Positions 35,772 through 48,700 of a stretch of 64,000 nucleotides of DNA are shown here, in pieces (the stretch's first letter is position 1; every line of letters begins with the position of its first letter). The notes beneath the pieces were generated by a model, which ran no database searches, was not told where the DNA came from, and worked only from the letters and a program-made list of their open reading frames with translations. The stretch is from Kryptolebias marmoratus. Lineage: Eukaryota; Chordata; Actinopteri; Cyprinodontiformes; Rivulidae. The stretch is from positions 12,732,333 to 12,796,332 of the forward strand of contig NC_051434.1 in NCBI RefSeq assembly GCF_001649575.2, given 5' to 3'. The position numbers and the translations under genes are program-made.

Positions 35772-38194
35772 ATATGTTATTTCCTTATGAAGATAAACAC
35801 ACACACTCATCCTGCATGTCAGCATCCCCTCTGACAAACCTAAAGGGGCCTCTAGCATTACAGCACAGCTATATTTATCTTTTCACCGCAGCGAAAGAGG
35901 AAAATAATTTGCATTGGAGCCAACGTATATCACAGCAGACCAGTGACACCCTCTGTGGCCCCACTGCAACAGCTGCTACAAATACACACACACACACGTA
36001 TGCCAGTAGTGTGGCCTTGATGTGGGCTGGTGTGCTGTGTCTGCTAACAGTGTCAGAAGCTGGAGGCCAAGGCTGCAGGAAGAGAGGAGGACTAGAAGGC
36101 AAACGAAGCATAAAACAGAAACAAAGAGTAAGATGGAGGCGGTACGAAGAGTGGGAGATTCTACAGGAGACAAAAAGAGAACGTGGCTTTTATCAGAAAT
36201 TAAAGTTGCACTGTTGTGTCACTCAGCAAAATGAGCCATACCTGGTCCAGATCACTAAAATCCCCCCCTTTAAACATTCCAGACAGAGCTGATTTACTCA
36301 TTGTTTGGGCTGTATTTATACAAGTTAAAGGTCTTGCTGGGTTTCTTAAAGGGCTAATCTGGTCAATTTTTGAAGTGATGCTCTGTCAATCGGTTATCAC
36401 TACTTAATACCTTATGAACCGTGACATCAGTCGTAGAGCACGGGGTATGGAAGGAAGGGCAAAAGTTTTCATCCAGGCTAGGCTAAAGGCTGGCTAAAAG
36501 AGTGCACATTTTATATTGTTTGTCAGGCTTAAAAACGACTCTTTCTAATGAACGGCATACCAGGCTGAAAGAATGCTACATTAGCTAAAATTAAACCTTT
36601 CGACTTTTGCATAGTTATTCTGTAAGCACGAGAAATGGTAAAACATGAGCCAGCCATTAGCCTAACCTAGAGGAAGACTTCTGCTCTTTTCTCCATGCTC
36701 TGTGGCTGATGATGTTTTAGCGACTGATAGCTATTTGACAGAACATCACTTCAAAAATGACCAGACTATCCCTTTTTAAAAATGGCACCCTTTTAACCAT
36801 GCAGCTGTAGGTTCTGGGAGCGCCTCCTCTGACTCTTCAGTCTCCAGATTGAGTAACGTCAAAAAGACTGAATAGAAGTTAAAAACATCCTGAACCAGGC
36901 GTTAGGTAAACCCTCATAGTTTCTCAATATCCCCTTGTCTTATGAAAATATGTTGTTTTTTTTCCATTTTAGTCTCTGCTCTGGACCAACCTGTTTCACA
37001 GTAAAAACCATAATAATGCATCCTTTTGCAAGAGGATATCCACAGGTCTTTTACCCTTCTTCTTTTTTCTTTTCCTTTGTAAAAGAATAGAAATAAAACC
37101 GATCAAATAATAGAATATTATAGCGGTTTTAGGTGGTTTTAAACTTTGCAGGATTAGCCAAGGGAATTAAAAGTGAGGCATTTTTAATATGGAGTTGTAG
37201 GAAAGGATCAGAGAAATAAGGAAAAATCTGTTTAACATAGAGTAATTCTTCTTATTGTTGTCATATTAAAAGTTTTTTTTTTAATAAGTAAAATTATACT
37301 TAAGAAATTCTCCTTGCCTCAGTGTTATATCTGCAAAACTGGTTGCAAGCAGCTACTTCTTCATCCAAACAATTTCACAATTGCTTGTTCATAATATAAA
37401 AAAAAATGTTGGGTTGGAAAGCCAGTGACATGTGCAGCTAAAGAAAAAGTTAAATTTATTCTGACACTTATTTTCAGCTGTGATCGTTCAATGGTTGGTG
37501 CACTGCCTCCACCTACAGGCAGAGAGAGAGAGTTTCCAAGCTCTAAGGGGAAAAAAATAACATAAAAATGCTGCTTCTTTGTGTTTTAATTAGCAACTTT
37601 AATCTGTATGTCTTAAAAAAAAGAAAAGTGGTTTAATTAATCTAATTTAATTTGAAGTGAAAAAACTGAACATCAAAAGAACTTCGTGGTGAGTTCGTAT
37701 AAACTTCCTTCGTCATGTGCTCTCATGTGCATAGTGAGCTTTAGATCCCTGTAAATACACACCCCATGATTCAGAACCTGAGAGTGTAAAAAAAAAAAAA
37801 AAAAAAGACTCGTTCTTGAACGGTCCCATCACCAAACCAGACACTTATTTATGCATCTCACAATGGCCCCCTTTCATTCTGCGTTCAGCTCAGCCCCGAG
37901 TGAACCACATCCTTTGAGATACTGGACAGGCACAAAGAAAACACTTCATTTATGAAAAGTTTAATGAGGGGCTTTTTTAAAATAAGTTGTTTCCTAGAAA
38001 ATGACTCAAAGGAAGTTTTCTTTGATGTCTTTTTTTTTTTTAAAGGTTTAATGCACAAGAAAGAAGAATTTCTCTGGAGATATTAGAGCCAATCAACCAG
38101 CATGTTTCTGCTTTCATCACTGCAGCTTTAGCAAAACAAAAACAACAAAAACAAACAAAGAAACAATAAAATTAAAAATGGATCTAAAGAGCCA

Positions 38195-39065
38195 AACATT
38201 TCTTGAAGAAATGCATGTCACCCGCCACCTTTCATAGCAGAGTTTTAAACATAGGGTGCTTTCTTAAAATAAAACTTATTTGAAGCAAACTACTGAGGGA
38301 AAAAAGTGCAGTTTTGCACACATATCAAACTATTATATTATTAGACACTGCAATTAGGAGTTTTACAATAATATGGCAAGTCATTGTGGTAATAATTAAA
38401 AAAATAAGCTCAACTTTGATAAAAAAAAAATATAATAAAAGTTGAAGTAAATTAAATTTTATGCCTATAGCACAAAAAAATCACAATTAATTGCCCAACA
38501 AAATAGCCCAATTACTTTAAAACTTTATTAGACTGTATATTATTTGTTTTTGATTTTCTGTAATTAGACAGACAATCTAGTGTTTACATTATATGAACAG
38601 GGGTTTGGTTGCTTTCTTTGTCCTAACATGCAAAACTACAATAAATATCAACAATTTATTACAGATCTTTAATTTTATAATTTTATACATAGTATTTTTA
38701 AAACACTTAATGAGTCGTTTTATCTTTATTTAAAGTTTCGAGTAGGTTTTGTGACTCTGGACAGGTTTTATTTAGTGAGAGGAGCAGAAATGCCTCCTTT
38801 GATTGTAAGGGCTGCAGACCCCTGGGCAATCTGTTAGCGATCAAAATGTGTGATTTAATGACTCTTAGTCACCACCTCATCAGATTTTAGCTCATTGTCT
38901 GTAAAACTGTAATACTGAGTTATAGCCCTGTTTGTGTTGGCTAATTATGATTGGCTGCGGTGGCCATTTTAAATCAGGTTGACTTCAAAAGCTAATCAGT
39001 GATGATTACTTTCTGAGAATGTCATTAAAATCTGTCCTGTAGATCTTATTTTGCTAACAGATGGG
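38195..39065 (-). repeat. Dispersed repeat family A, reverse copy split by other sequence
   Basis: The family's terminal part (CTTGAAGAAATGCATGTCAC, CCGCCACCTTTCATAGCAGA) is at 38195-38260. The other part (CTTAGTCACCACC, TTTTAGCTCATTGTCTGTAA, GGTGGCCATTTTAAATCAGG, TTATTTTGCTAACAG) is at 38840-39065. About 580 bp of AT-rich DNA lies between them. One interrupted copy or two fragments. Confidence 0.6.
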
Positions 39066-39704
39066 GTTGACTCAGGAAAGAGCTTTTCTTTCAGTGCAGC
39101 TTGTAAAATGAGAATTAGGATAACTTTTAGTCTAATTTTAGAACCATTTTTTAAAACTGTTTCTCCTTGAATGTTGACAGTGGCAGGACAAATGATGAGT
39201 CTTCACCTTGGGGACAAAGTATTACTCTCTGTTTATTAGTTCTCCTATTTCTAGATTTACAACTTCAGTCCTCTCAGCGGTAAAGCTGACTGCTGAGCAG
39301 TCTATTAATGGTGTAAGGAGTTACACATTTGGTTTCACAGCCTGAAGCATCGTATCAGCACACAGACGATGCATCAAAATGTAAAAACAAAAAAACCCCT
39401 CTGCTTTCGACTATCCTTTTACAGCTGTCATGCCTCTGTGACAGAGTGGGACTCGGACCCTCGGGGTGGCTCTGTGTTTGTGTGACCACGCTGTGCCAGG
39501 TGGACCTCTTCTTCCTCGCAGTGTCACATGGGAGGGGCACGCAGGCAGGGAAGCTACAGTAGCTCCTCTTATTTCCCTGGCAAATGTTGTCACCACGAGC
39601 AGCCTCGTTTCTCTCCTCCTCCTCCGCCTCTTTCTCTGACAGACAGCCCACCACTTCCTGCCTGCACGTCAGAAGTCTCACATATTCCCAACTTGTAAGA
39701 TGCC

Positions 39705-39762
39705 ATGGAGGCCAGCAGAAGAACAGCGCTGTATGTCTGCTCTGTCCTTTTCATCCTAACAG
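39705..39762 (+). CDS. hepacam2: hepacam2 exon 1, signal peptide
   Basis: Encodes MEASRRTALYVCSVLFILT and the first base of codon 20; ends at G|GTGAGT. This ATG has a good context (GCCATGG) and yields a signal peptide. An ATG five bases earlier is in another frame and stops at 39759. Confidence 0.9.
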
Positions 39763-42700
39763 GTGAGTGCTGTGGTGGGATGCTGTGCTTGAGCCACTGA
39801 GGTCATTGTGGTTTTTTTTTGGTCTGCTGGGTAAATAAAACTCAGAGTTGTAGTTTGTTCATGTAAAACGCTCTGAAATTATTTCTCCTGAAAGGGTAAT
39901 AGGGCAATAATAAAACTGGGTTGCTAAACAAAAATGCTCTCAAATTGATCTGTGCTGGCATATGTAGTTGGTGTAGGGACATGTAATGTGTGTTTGTATA
40001 TTTATGGTTTGGAAAATCTATCTTTTGCCATTTTTGTACTCTAAACTTTAGAGCAAAGATGAAAAGTTTGTCAGTGAGTTCTTCTTTGCAGCCTTTTTTC
40101 CGTCCAAGTGTGTATTTTGCATGTCCTTTCCATAGTCACTGCAGCATGATTATCCAGACTTAGCTTTTCTTCTATTGTTAGCTGGACGTTCTCGAAAGAA
40201 AAAGGGTCAAGTGGAAAAAATAAACAACCTCCAGTCATAGTTTTGTGACTCCTTTCAGACAAGAACTAAAGCACTTCACACGCGATGAACTGCGTGGACT
40301 CCCCCCTGCTTTGATGTTTGTATCATCAACTCTTCTTCAGAAGCTCTGTTTGCTCCATTTGAGGAGGATGGTGGCGTTCGGACACGCACCCGTTGACTTT
40401 ATTTAGCATCCAAACAACTTGGATGTATGTGAGGGAGATAAGGAGCAGGTGCAAGTGAGTGTCCATATGTGTCTGTATGTGGTGGTGGTGGTAGGGGGGT
40501 GCGCCCCCGTCCACGAAACTTCAGCTATCCTCTCACCTCAGAGCCCATTGTCGCTGTAATCTCCCCCTCTATCACCACAACAATTACCCTGCTGTTTGGG
40601 GACAACAGTGAAGGAAGCGGGCTGGGCACACTTCGCCCCGTTCGGCCTTTTCACCGGCTTTCGGCTGGTGTCAACACAGGCACACTCCTGCTACTGACAA
40701 AACACACACACACACACAAGACACTCACAAACAAAGACAGAAACTGGCCTGCGGGCCTGAGAGTGAAACACGTCCCTGTGGCTTTTACGCCGCATGCATT
40801 ATTTAGGACGTAACACCTGACACACAGTGCATGTATTGTCATGGGCCACATGGCCAGCAGCCACCAGAAACCACACAAACACCAAGTGGATAAAAAGAAG
40901 AGGAAACATGGACTGGCCAGAAGGGTGGGAAAAAAATAGATCAGAAAACCAGAGTTCATTTGAAAGGCATTCAAAACCCCGAAACTCTTTTCCATGAGCG
41001 CCATAATGTCATTTTTAAATGCTGAAGCAGAGAAAGAGGATACACAAACAGAAGTGAGACTTGCAAAAAACAGAAAGAGGAAGCTGACAAAGAACACTGC
41101 GAAGCAAAACCTGCAAAAGCTGAAGTTTATTTCACGTTAGCGCCGCACTGCTGACATCATACATATGAAGAAATTCCAGTTCAAATGGCGGCGTCTCCCA
41201 CTTCGTTCTCGGTGTTTTCTTGTTTTGGGCTTGTAACCAGTGAACAAACTGCTTAGCAACAAACTGTAGCTTAAACAGACAGAGACGTGCAATACATCAA
41301 CAATTACACCAACGTAAAACGGCCCGAGTGTTTGTTTCAGGACGGGTTCAAGATCAGACAGGCCTCGTGCTCGCTTGATGACACCCTGTAGTGAACTGGG
41401 TCAATATTAACTCACTACAGTTTCAGGACCTGGACGATTTGAGAAGCAGGATACAGCTCAAACTGCCTCCCTCGGGTTTACGGTCCTTCCTTCTCGTGAT
41501 CTAGTCCATTAGAGACATTTATTTTTTAATTTTAATGGCTTTTTTTTGTAAAGGGACAAGGGGTAATCTTAATAAAAAACATTCACCACAACTTAAAAAG
41601 CCTAAAAGTCAATTTGAAACAGACTCTACACAGAAAACTCCTAAGATATAGCATAAAAAGAAGATAAAGAGAAGAAAAGGTGTCAGTCTTTTTTAATCTA
41701 AAAATGAAAGAACTCCACATGACAATCCTTCATGTGTAAGAAGCAGAGTGCTTTTACCTAAAGACACCTTACAGTTTCTAATAGATGAACCACGAGTGAC
41801 TGAGTCAGTGACCAACAAGAAGCTGAGGCACACGACCATGTAAGCATTTAATAAAAGATTTTAACTGTCTGATTATATATCATCCTTTGTGGCTAAATGG
41901 TTGTGGAAGCTGCTTGTGACCAAGAAGACAGAAGTTGGGAGAAAATCTAAATACATAAATAAAAAGCAAACTGACAGTTTTTTAATATTCAGTGTAAGAC
42001 ATGACTTTTCAAACTATACAGCAATTGACTGATTGATTGATAACTATATTATCAGTGTACATCTGAAAACCTGCAGACAGGGCAAGTCATTTAAACGTGA
42101 ACTAAAAAAGAAGTAGGCCAAGAACTGATCCTTGTGGTACAACTGTATTCATATTTTTAAAGAGTGACTGAAACACAACTTTGTTACATTGGTACTGCAA
42201 AACCAGCTTTAGTGGAAAACATGTTTTCGCTTTAAAACTAATAAGATGATTTTTTTCATCAACACAGATTGTAAAAATTACATTTAATTTTTTTTCCAAA
42301 GTTTAATAATCACTGTCATGATGACTAATGTCTGTGTTGTATATGTCATTCACATTAACAACGCCCAGTAAACTGTCCCTTAGACAGCATCGGTATGAAC
42401 CAAGCACTTATTTATGCATCACTACATTATTTATAGATTTTAAGTGTATATCTACATCCATTTGATGTTTTCAATAAAAAAAACAACCAAACAATTTAAT
42501 TGTTAAGTTTGTTAGATGTGAAGAAACCTATCAAGTTAGAAAAACTTTTGCATATTTCTGAAAAAAAAAACAACCCAAAAAACATGTCTTTTAATCACAT
42601 TTTCTGTTTTGTCAACAGCCAAGAAAAGACTGCGGTTTGGGTTAAAAACACCATCTTACTAACCTGAAATGGCAGCTGATTTGTTTAGGAAAATCAACCT

Positions 42701-45700
42701 AAAAGTTTTGCATTTATTCTGTTTGGAAAAGAGGAAAGAAGCCTAAAAACTACTGTACTAAATGCCACAAGTTATTGGATTGAACTTTTGTTTATTACAA
42801 GCTTGAGCTTGAATCAGATGGGAACCCTTCTGATTCAGTCTGAGATTAAGAGCCACTACTTCATTGTGCTATGGTCACATTTAAAACCTTTCTGACTTAT
42901 TTAAGAGGATTTGTCCAGACTAGGTCCCACGTGGATGGCTTGTAGCCTGCTGAAATTAAGATTTAATTTGCACATGTAAATAAAAGTAGAATATAACAAA
43001 TGGTACAAATGACATATGCTGTAGAATCCATTTTATTAGAAATTGTTGGGTTTTAGCACAAAGGACATTACAAAATACCAAGGCCACATCCTACATTAGA
43101 AATCTAACAGTTGCTTTAAATTATTTTGTGAAAGTTTTTTCTCCTCTTCTCACTTTTCTACTTCTATTTTAGCCACTAACTTAGAGGTCAGCAGCAAACT
43201 CATTCACATCCCTTCACTGGTTCGTCATGGGACTGAGGGAGACCCCTTACTTCTGTCTGCGGAGATCCACTTTTCACTGGATGAGGCCGAGATCCAGGGA
43301 ACTTGGTCACACACCAAACCGAGCGGGACCCGAATCACGTTGGTCACGTTTACCAACACCACAGCGATCACTGACATGATGTACCGCAACCACCTCCTCT
43401 TCAAACAGCACAACGTTTCCTTGCTGATCTTGAAATTAAACCAGGACAACGAAGGGGATTATCACCTGAGCCTCAACATAAAGTTTCACAACAGAAAGGG
43501 ACGGGTCATCAAGGAGGAGAGGACTATCCATGTAACGGTGGATGGTGAGCCACTTGTTTACTAGATCTGATTATTCATATGATGGGGTTTATTGGGCGCA
43601 GCTCCAAATTTACCAGTGCTTCTTGTTTTTCTTCCCCGTAGTCCCCGTCTCCACGCCGCTCATTGAGAAGAGCCCATCTTATCCGCTTGTAGAAGACAAA
43701 GCCAACGTGACTTGGACTTGTTCTGTTGAGAGGGGAACACGGGTTGTGTTCCAGTGGCTGAGGGACGCTGCTGTGCTGACTCCCAGTAAGAGATACCACT
43801 TCAGCCAAGACAACTCCACATTGGTGATTAGCCCTGTGACAAAAGAGGACAAAGGAACTTATCGCTGTGTGGCCAGCAATGCAGTGACCCCGGGCAGGAA
43901 CAGCAGTGGGGTGGAACTCAATGTTTACTGTAAGTAACTGTTTGTCTTTCCTAAGAAAACCTGTCTTTTTTGGGGTAAAAGTAGCAGCTTTAAATGTCAC
44001 AATGATTATTTGAAAATGTAGGTTTAATCTCATTTTGTCTGCAGAATCCAGTTTCTTTTAGTCCCTAAACAGAGTCATGTTCTAATTGAAGTTATTTCTT
44101 ACATACTGTTTTATCCACAAAAACAGGAACTTGGTTTTGTGAAAATGTTTCATCATATGTAAATTTCTGTGACATCAGCCTCCTCGCTAACATGTGGCTG
44201 TTATGGAAAAACATTTGCATGGCAGCCGACTTATCTTACCGTACTGCCATAACGGGTGAAACTTTGCTGATAAAGCTGTACTGGTTTCGTGAGCTTTAGG
44301 TTAACTTGAGGCCTTCTGGGAATTCACTGGAATGCGTTTTCATTTCCGCAAAACAGATGGTTTTTGAGCTGATGTGCAGAGTTGCACATCAGTTTTGACA
44401 GGGCTACGGTGTCTTTTGTTCCGCTTTGGTCCATTTGACACAGCTTTTTTATCAAACTGGCCATTTAAGTTCACATCGGCAGAGCACGTAAAGGTCACTT
44501 TACGACAATGTTCAACATGGTTTCATTCAGACATACCGAGTACAGTGACAGAGTGAGCCGTGGCTCATGAAAAAAATGGTATATACACAATACTGGACTG
44601 TACATCAAGTACTTCATATGGCAAAAGAGTTGTCATATTATCATACACAAATACTGTATGTTGTACTTCCATTGTAAGGGTGTTAATTTGCATTATAGTC
44701 AAGTCAAGTCAAATGTATTAATATATTATACTTTTCAGCAACATGGCAATTCAAAGTGCTTTATACTTTTTTTTATACTTGTCATCTGGTCAGGTTTGGT
44801 GTGCACAAACTCTAGTAGGAACATGTATGTTTCCCCTCAACTTATATCATCTTCTTCTGCAGGACTCACACATGCATGTCATGTTTCATCAGTCTAACTT
44901 TTAAATCCCTTCAGAGGGATTAGATAAATTAAACAAAAAGAAATATACAGTTGTATGTGAGATTCTCGTCATAGTGCTGGTCACGGGATATTGCAAGGAC
45001 TCAGTGTCAGACTCATTTCTAGTTATTTTTGTGTTTCCTTTTGCAGAGATTTAACAAAACCATTGCTCATTGCAGTCACACCAGCAGCATAAGCTAGGAA
45101 TGGGTCATATTTTTTGTGGCTTCACCTTTTGAGTAAAATAGGAAGTGAAGTGAAGTGAGATTTATTTATATAGCACTTTTCAGCAGCAAGGCGATCCAAA
45201 GTGCTTTACAACACAGAAACAACAACAGAATTAAATACAGAAATACAGAAATAAAAACATCAATCAGGTAAATTTTAGCTAATAATAAGATTGGTGAATA
45301 AACTTTCCTCTAGGAGGAGGCATTTGAAATACAGAGATAAAAACATCAAAATCAAATATAGATAACTATAACAGAGAAATGAGTAGTTTTAGCTAATAGT
45401 ATGATTGGTATAACTATAACAGGTAATCTTATTGTGAGAGGATCTCAGTAGGTTTGGGTCTGATCTTTTAAGATCAGCTCAACTGTGGAAACCAATGGTC
45501 TAATGTACAAGGCCACTTACAATTGCAGACCCAGTATATTTGTTTTTGAGATCATTGGTTATTAAATACAGTATAAAAAAATTGATTTTTCGTGTATTGG
45601 AAAGAGAGAAAAAACGTGTAATACGCAGTGTGTTTCACAGAACAAACTGTCACGTTTCTCTGACCCACGCACAGATGGCCCCTACAACCTGGAGGTGAAT

Positions 45701-48700
45701 TCGGGCCAGGGCCTCAGGACAGGGGAGGTGTTCACCATCAACCCCGGCGAGCTGGTCTTCTTTGAATGCCGGGCCGACTCCAACCCACCGAACAGTTACG
45801 TCTGGATCAAGAGCCACAACAAAACGGAGGTCATCAGCGAGGGCCCACGGCTGGAGGTGCAGCTCTACAGACTGGCCCAGGCTGAAGAGTACCTGTGCCG
45901 GGCCTTCAACAACGTGACGCAGAAACAGGACGAGACCCAGTTTACTCTGGTGGTGGCCAGCTTAGGAACAGGTGCGTAGAGGGTGGAATATGGCAACGGG
46001 GAGCAGAGCGTGGGCAGGTTTTTTTGGGATTCCTCTGCGATAAACACGGTAAACAACATATCGTGCCAAAGCAAAACTGTTAGGCTTTAAGAGACGGGGA
46101 GATGATACTTACCAATGAGAAGGACTGTGTGATTTTAAGAACAGCTGTGTTGATAAAATACTCTTCCTGGAACTTTTTTCTGAACTAGCACTTTATGAGT
46201 ATAACATAAAAACATACGCAGCTATAATGGAAACTCTGGTTTAATCTCTGTTGCTAGGTTTCGGTGCTTGCTTGCTGTTTTAGAGTTCAGTGGCTGGGAA
46301 AGCAAACAGTGGATGACAGCTGTTGTATTTATTGACTAAGTTTTATAGCGTGTAGAGTTTGTGTACTGAATGCAGCATTGATATGTTGTCCTGGTGATAC
46401 CGAGAGGGCGCGCTGATTATTACAGCTGATACCAGCCATGATTTAAAATGCTGTTTAACGAGTCAACTGTGGTCGAGTCAGACTTCAGTTTTTATTGCCA
46501 TCAGAATCTCTCCCCAACTTTACCAGAAAAGCGTTCGGTTGTTACAGTTTGAGTGAGAAGTTTAAAAGATTTTACATCCCAGCTCGCCAAAGTGTGAAGG
46601 TTTATTTGTGCACACTGTTGTTCGTCTTTTTAGTAGGGTTAATTTAAAATGCAATCCTGATTTCCTTTTCTGAGCATGAAGATTTGAATCTTGTTTTGAG
46701 TGTAAGCTTAATATCCTTAGAGACAACAGGTGCTACTTCTGTTTCTAATACAGTTTAAGGAAAGGCTTCTGTCAGATTTAAAAAATAATAAAAAGAAATG
46801 CTTTGGTTGCCAAAGGCAGAAAGGCTTTGTATTACAAATGACACAAACAAAAGAGGCAACAAGCTAAAAATATATGAAGGTTAGCAAACAAACCAAGAAG
46901 AAATCAAGCTATAAAGCTGAAGCTCACATTTAATAAGTAGACTATTGCAAAGACAACAAAAACAAAAAACAGCACTGAGTTTGGTGTTTTAAAGTCACAC
47001 AAGAAAATACAAGATTTTATAATTAATGTAGGAAGTTAAAAGTACTGTTTTAGTCAAAAAAATTGTTTCTTTAAACAGCGCACATGAGGATATGAAATAC
47101 TTGGATTTCTGTCAAAATGTCACTTGAAGTTTGAGCTAAATGCTAACATTAGCATGTTTAAAGTTATGTTTTTCTAACCGTATACTTTAGTTTAACTTTA
47201 AAAGTAACATCAAGCTGCTTTATTTCTTAATGAAATGTGACTTACTGTTTTTAAGAATAGAGCTTTAAGAGATTTTAAGGACTTCTCTTTATTTACTTTT
47301 TTTTACACCCAACTTGGTTTAATTGTAACTCATTTTAGCTTTTAAGATTTTCTTTGACTCAAAAACAAAACTACTTTAAATACATTTAATTACTCAGCCT
47401 TGGTTGGCATATTCCATTCTTTACATAATTAACCGAATAAAGCTCTTTTTTTACATCTAGGTTTTGGGTTGTTGGCAGGATTCAAACCACATAAATTCAA
47501 ATTTTTATGAAAATCCAGTCAGCCCGACGACTACTGAAGTATTTTAGTTGTGCCAAAATGGCGAACCGACTGTCGTGCACAGATCCACGTTGCTATCTCG
47601 CCTAACATTTGTCTGCCATGTCTGACGCTGTTGTTTATTAACAGGCAAAGAAAAGCACACCCAGAACGAGGGCTCTATGTCTCCGCTGGCGGCCATTATT
47701 GTCTGCTCTTTGTTTATCATCGGCTGTATGCTGCTAGTCTTCCTGAGGAGAACGTGTCATCCCAAGCGAGGTTAGATACCGTCTCATTCTCTTTGCTTTG
47801 ACATACAGCAAGTAGTTCTCTAAGGATTTTAACTTTTTTTTAAAAATCCACACAAGTATAGGGGTAATAGTAAGTAACTCCCCTAAAGCCTCAAATCTGG
47901 ACGTCTGAGCTGAGATGTGAATAAAAAAAGCTGTAATATTAGAATCTATTCCTGACATCCTGGCTGTCTGCTTTAAGTTCCCACACACTGAAGTTACTCA
48001 GAAATGTAAATAAGTTGCAAATTTTAGTCAAAGTGTAGGTAACCTGGGCAAAATAACTTCTCCATTCGAATAGGGCTAAGTATTGCTTAATATTTTACCT
48101 GCTGTTGATTGACAAGTAATTGTATTTTTCTCTCGTTCTTGTATCAACAGTGATCATGAGCATCTACAACAAGTAAGTGTCTTGAGCTCAGAAAATGATG
48201 CTTTTAACACTTGTACGAAGGGAACAATTGCTATTGTTTTTTTTTTTCTTTTTCGTTTTTGCAGACCCTTTTCAGAGCAGAAACGACCACATCGTTCAGG
48301 TGAGCTGCTGTTGGTTCACACCTACGCCCTGATGTGTTGTCAGAGAATGCTCCTGTATTTACAGCCAAACATGTTTAAGATCGAGCTTTGTTATGGAGGA
48401 TGTAAAAAAAATGAACGAGGCTCTGGTTTGAATCTAGAGTTCAAGTCAGTGCAGAAAAACAAGCTTGGAGGAACATTAAAAAAGTAAACAAAGTTACAAT
48501 AATTAATTTCCATTAAAAAGCAAATCAAGGTGCGATGGTGTCGTGATATTTATCTTACTCGGGCTCTAATGAGACACTGCTGCTGTTTCTGTAAATGCTT
48601 GAAAAATGTGCACCAACAGGTCACGAAGATGCAACAGAGGACTTTGGCATCTATGAGTTTGTTTCTGTAGCGGGGAAAATGGAATCCACACAGGTATTTA

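Larger units (their letters stand above)
21261..39704. other. Intergenic spacer between cdk6 and hepacam2
   Basis: No protein gene of a recognisable family is seen in 18.4 kb. It contains a LINE tail (24323-24907), a 10-N gap, several microsatellites, copies of dispersed families A and B, the second MITE copy (28209-28498) and a few candidate conserved stretches (22.85-23.3, 26.03-26.11 and 29.15-29.68 kb). Weak retroelement-like sequence may lie at 30.19-30.42 kb. The parts at 21.3-22.8, 23.5-24.2, 36.2-38.1 and 39.1-39.6 kb hold only AT-rich DNA and short homopolymer runs that I can describe no further. Confidence 0.7.
43930..45674 (+). other. hepacam2: hepacam2 intron 3
   Basis: A 1.7-kb intron with two copies of a short dispersed repeat (44695-44790 and 45150-45240). 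Otherwise no feature seen. Confidence 0.85.

Noticed and set aside
43575..44033. Minus-strand frame of 152 codons
   Set aside because: Shadow of hepacam2 exon 3; the plus strand carries the real Ig domain.
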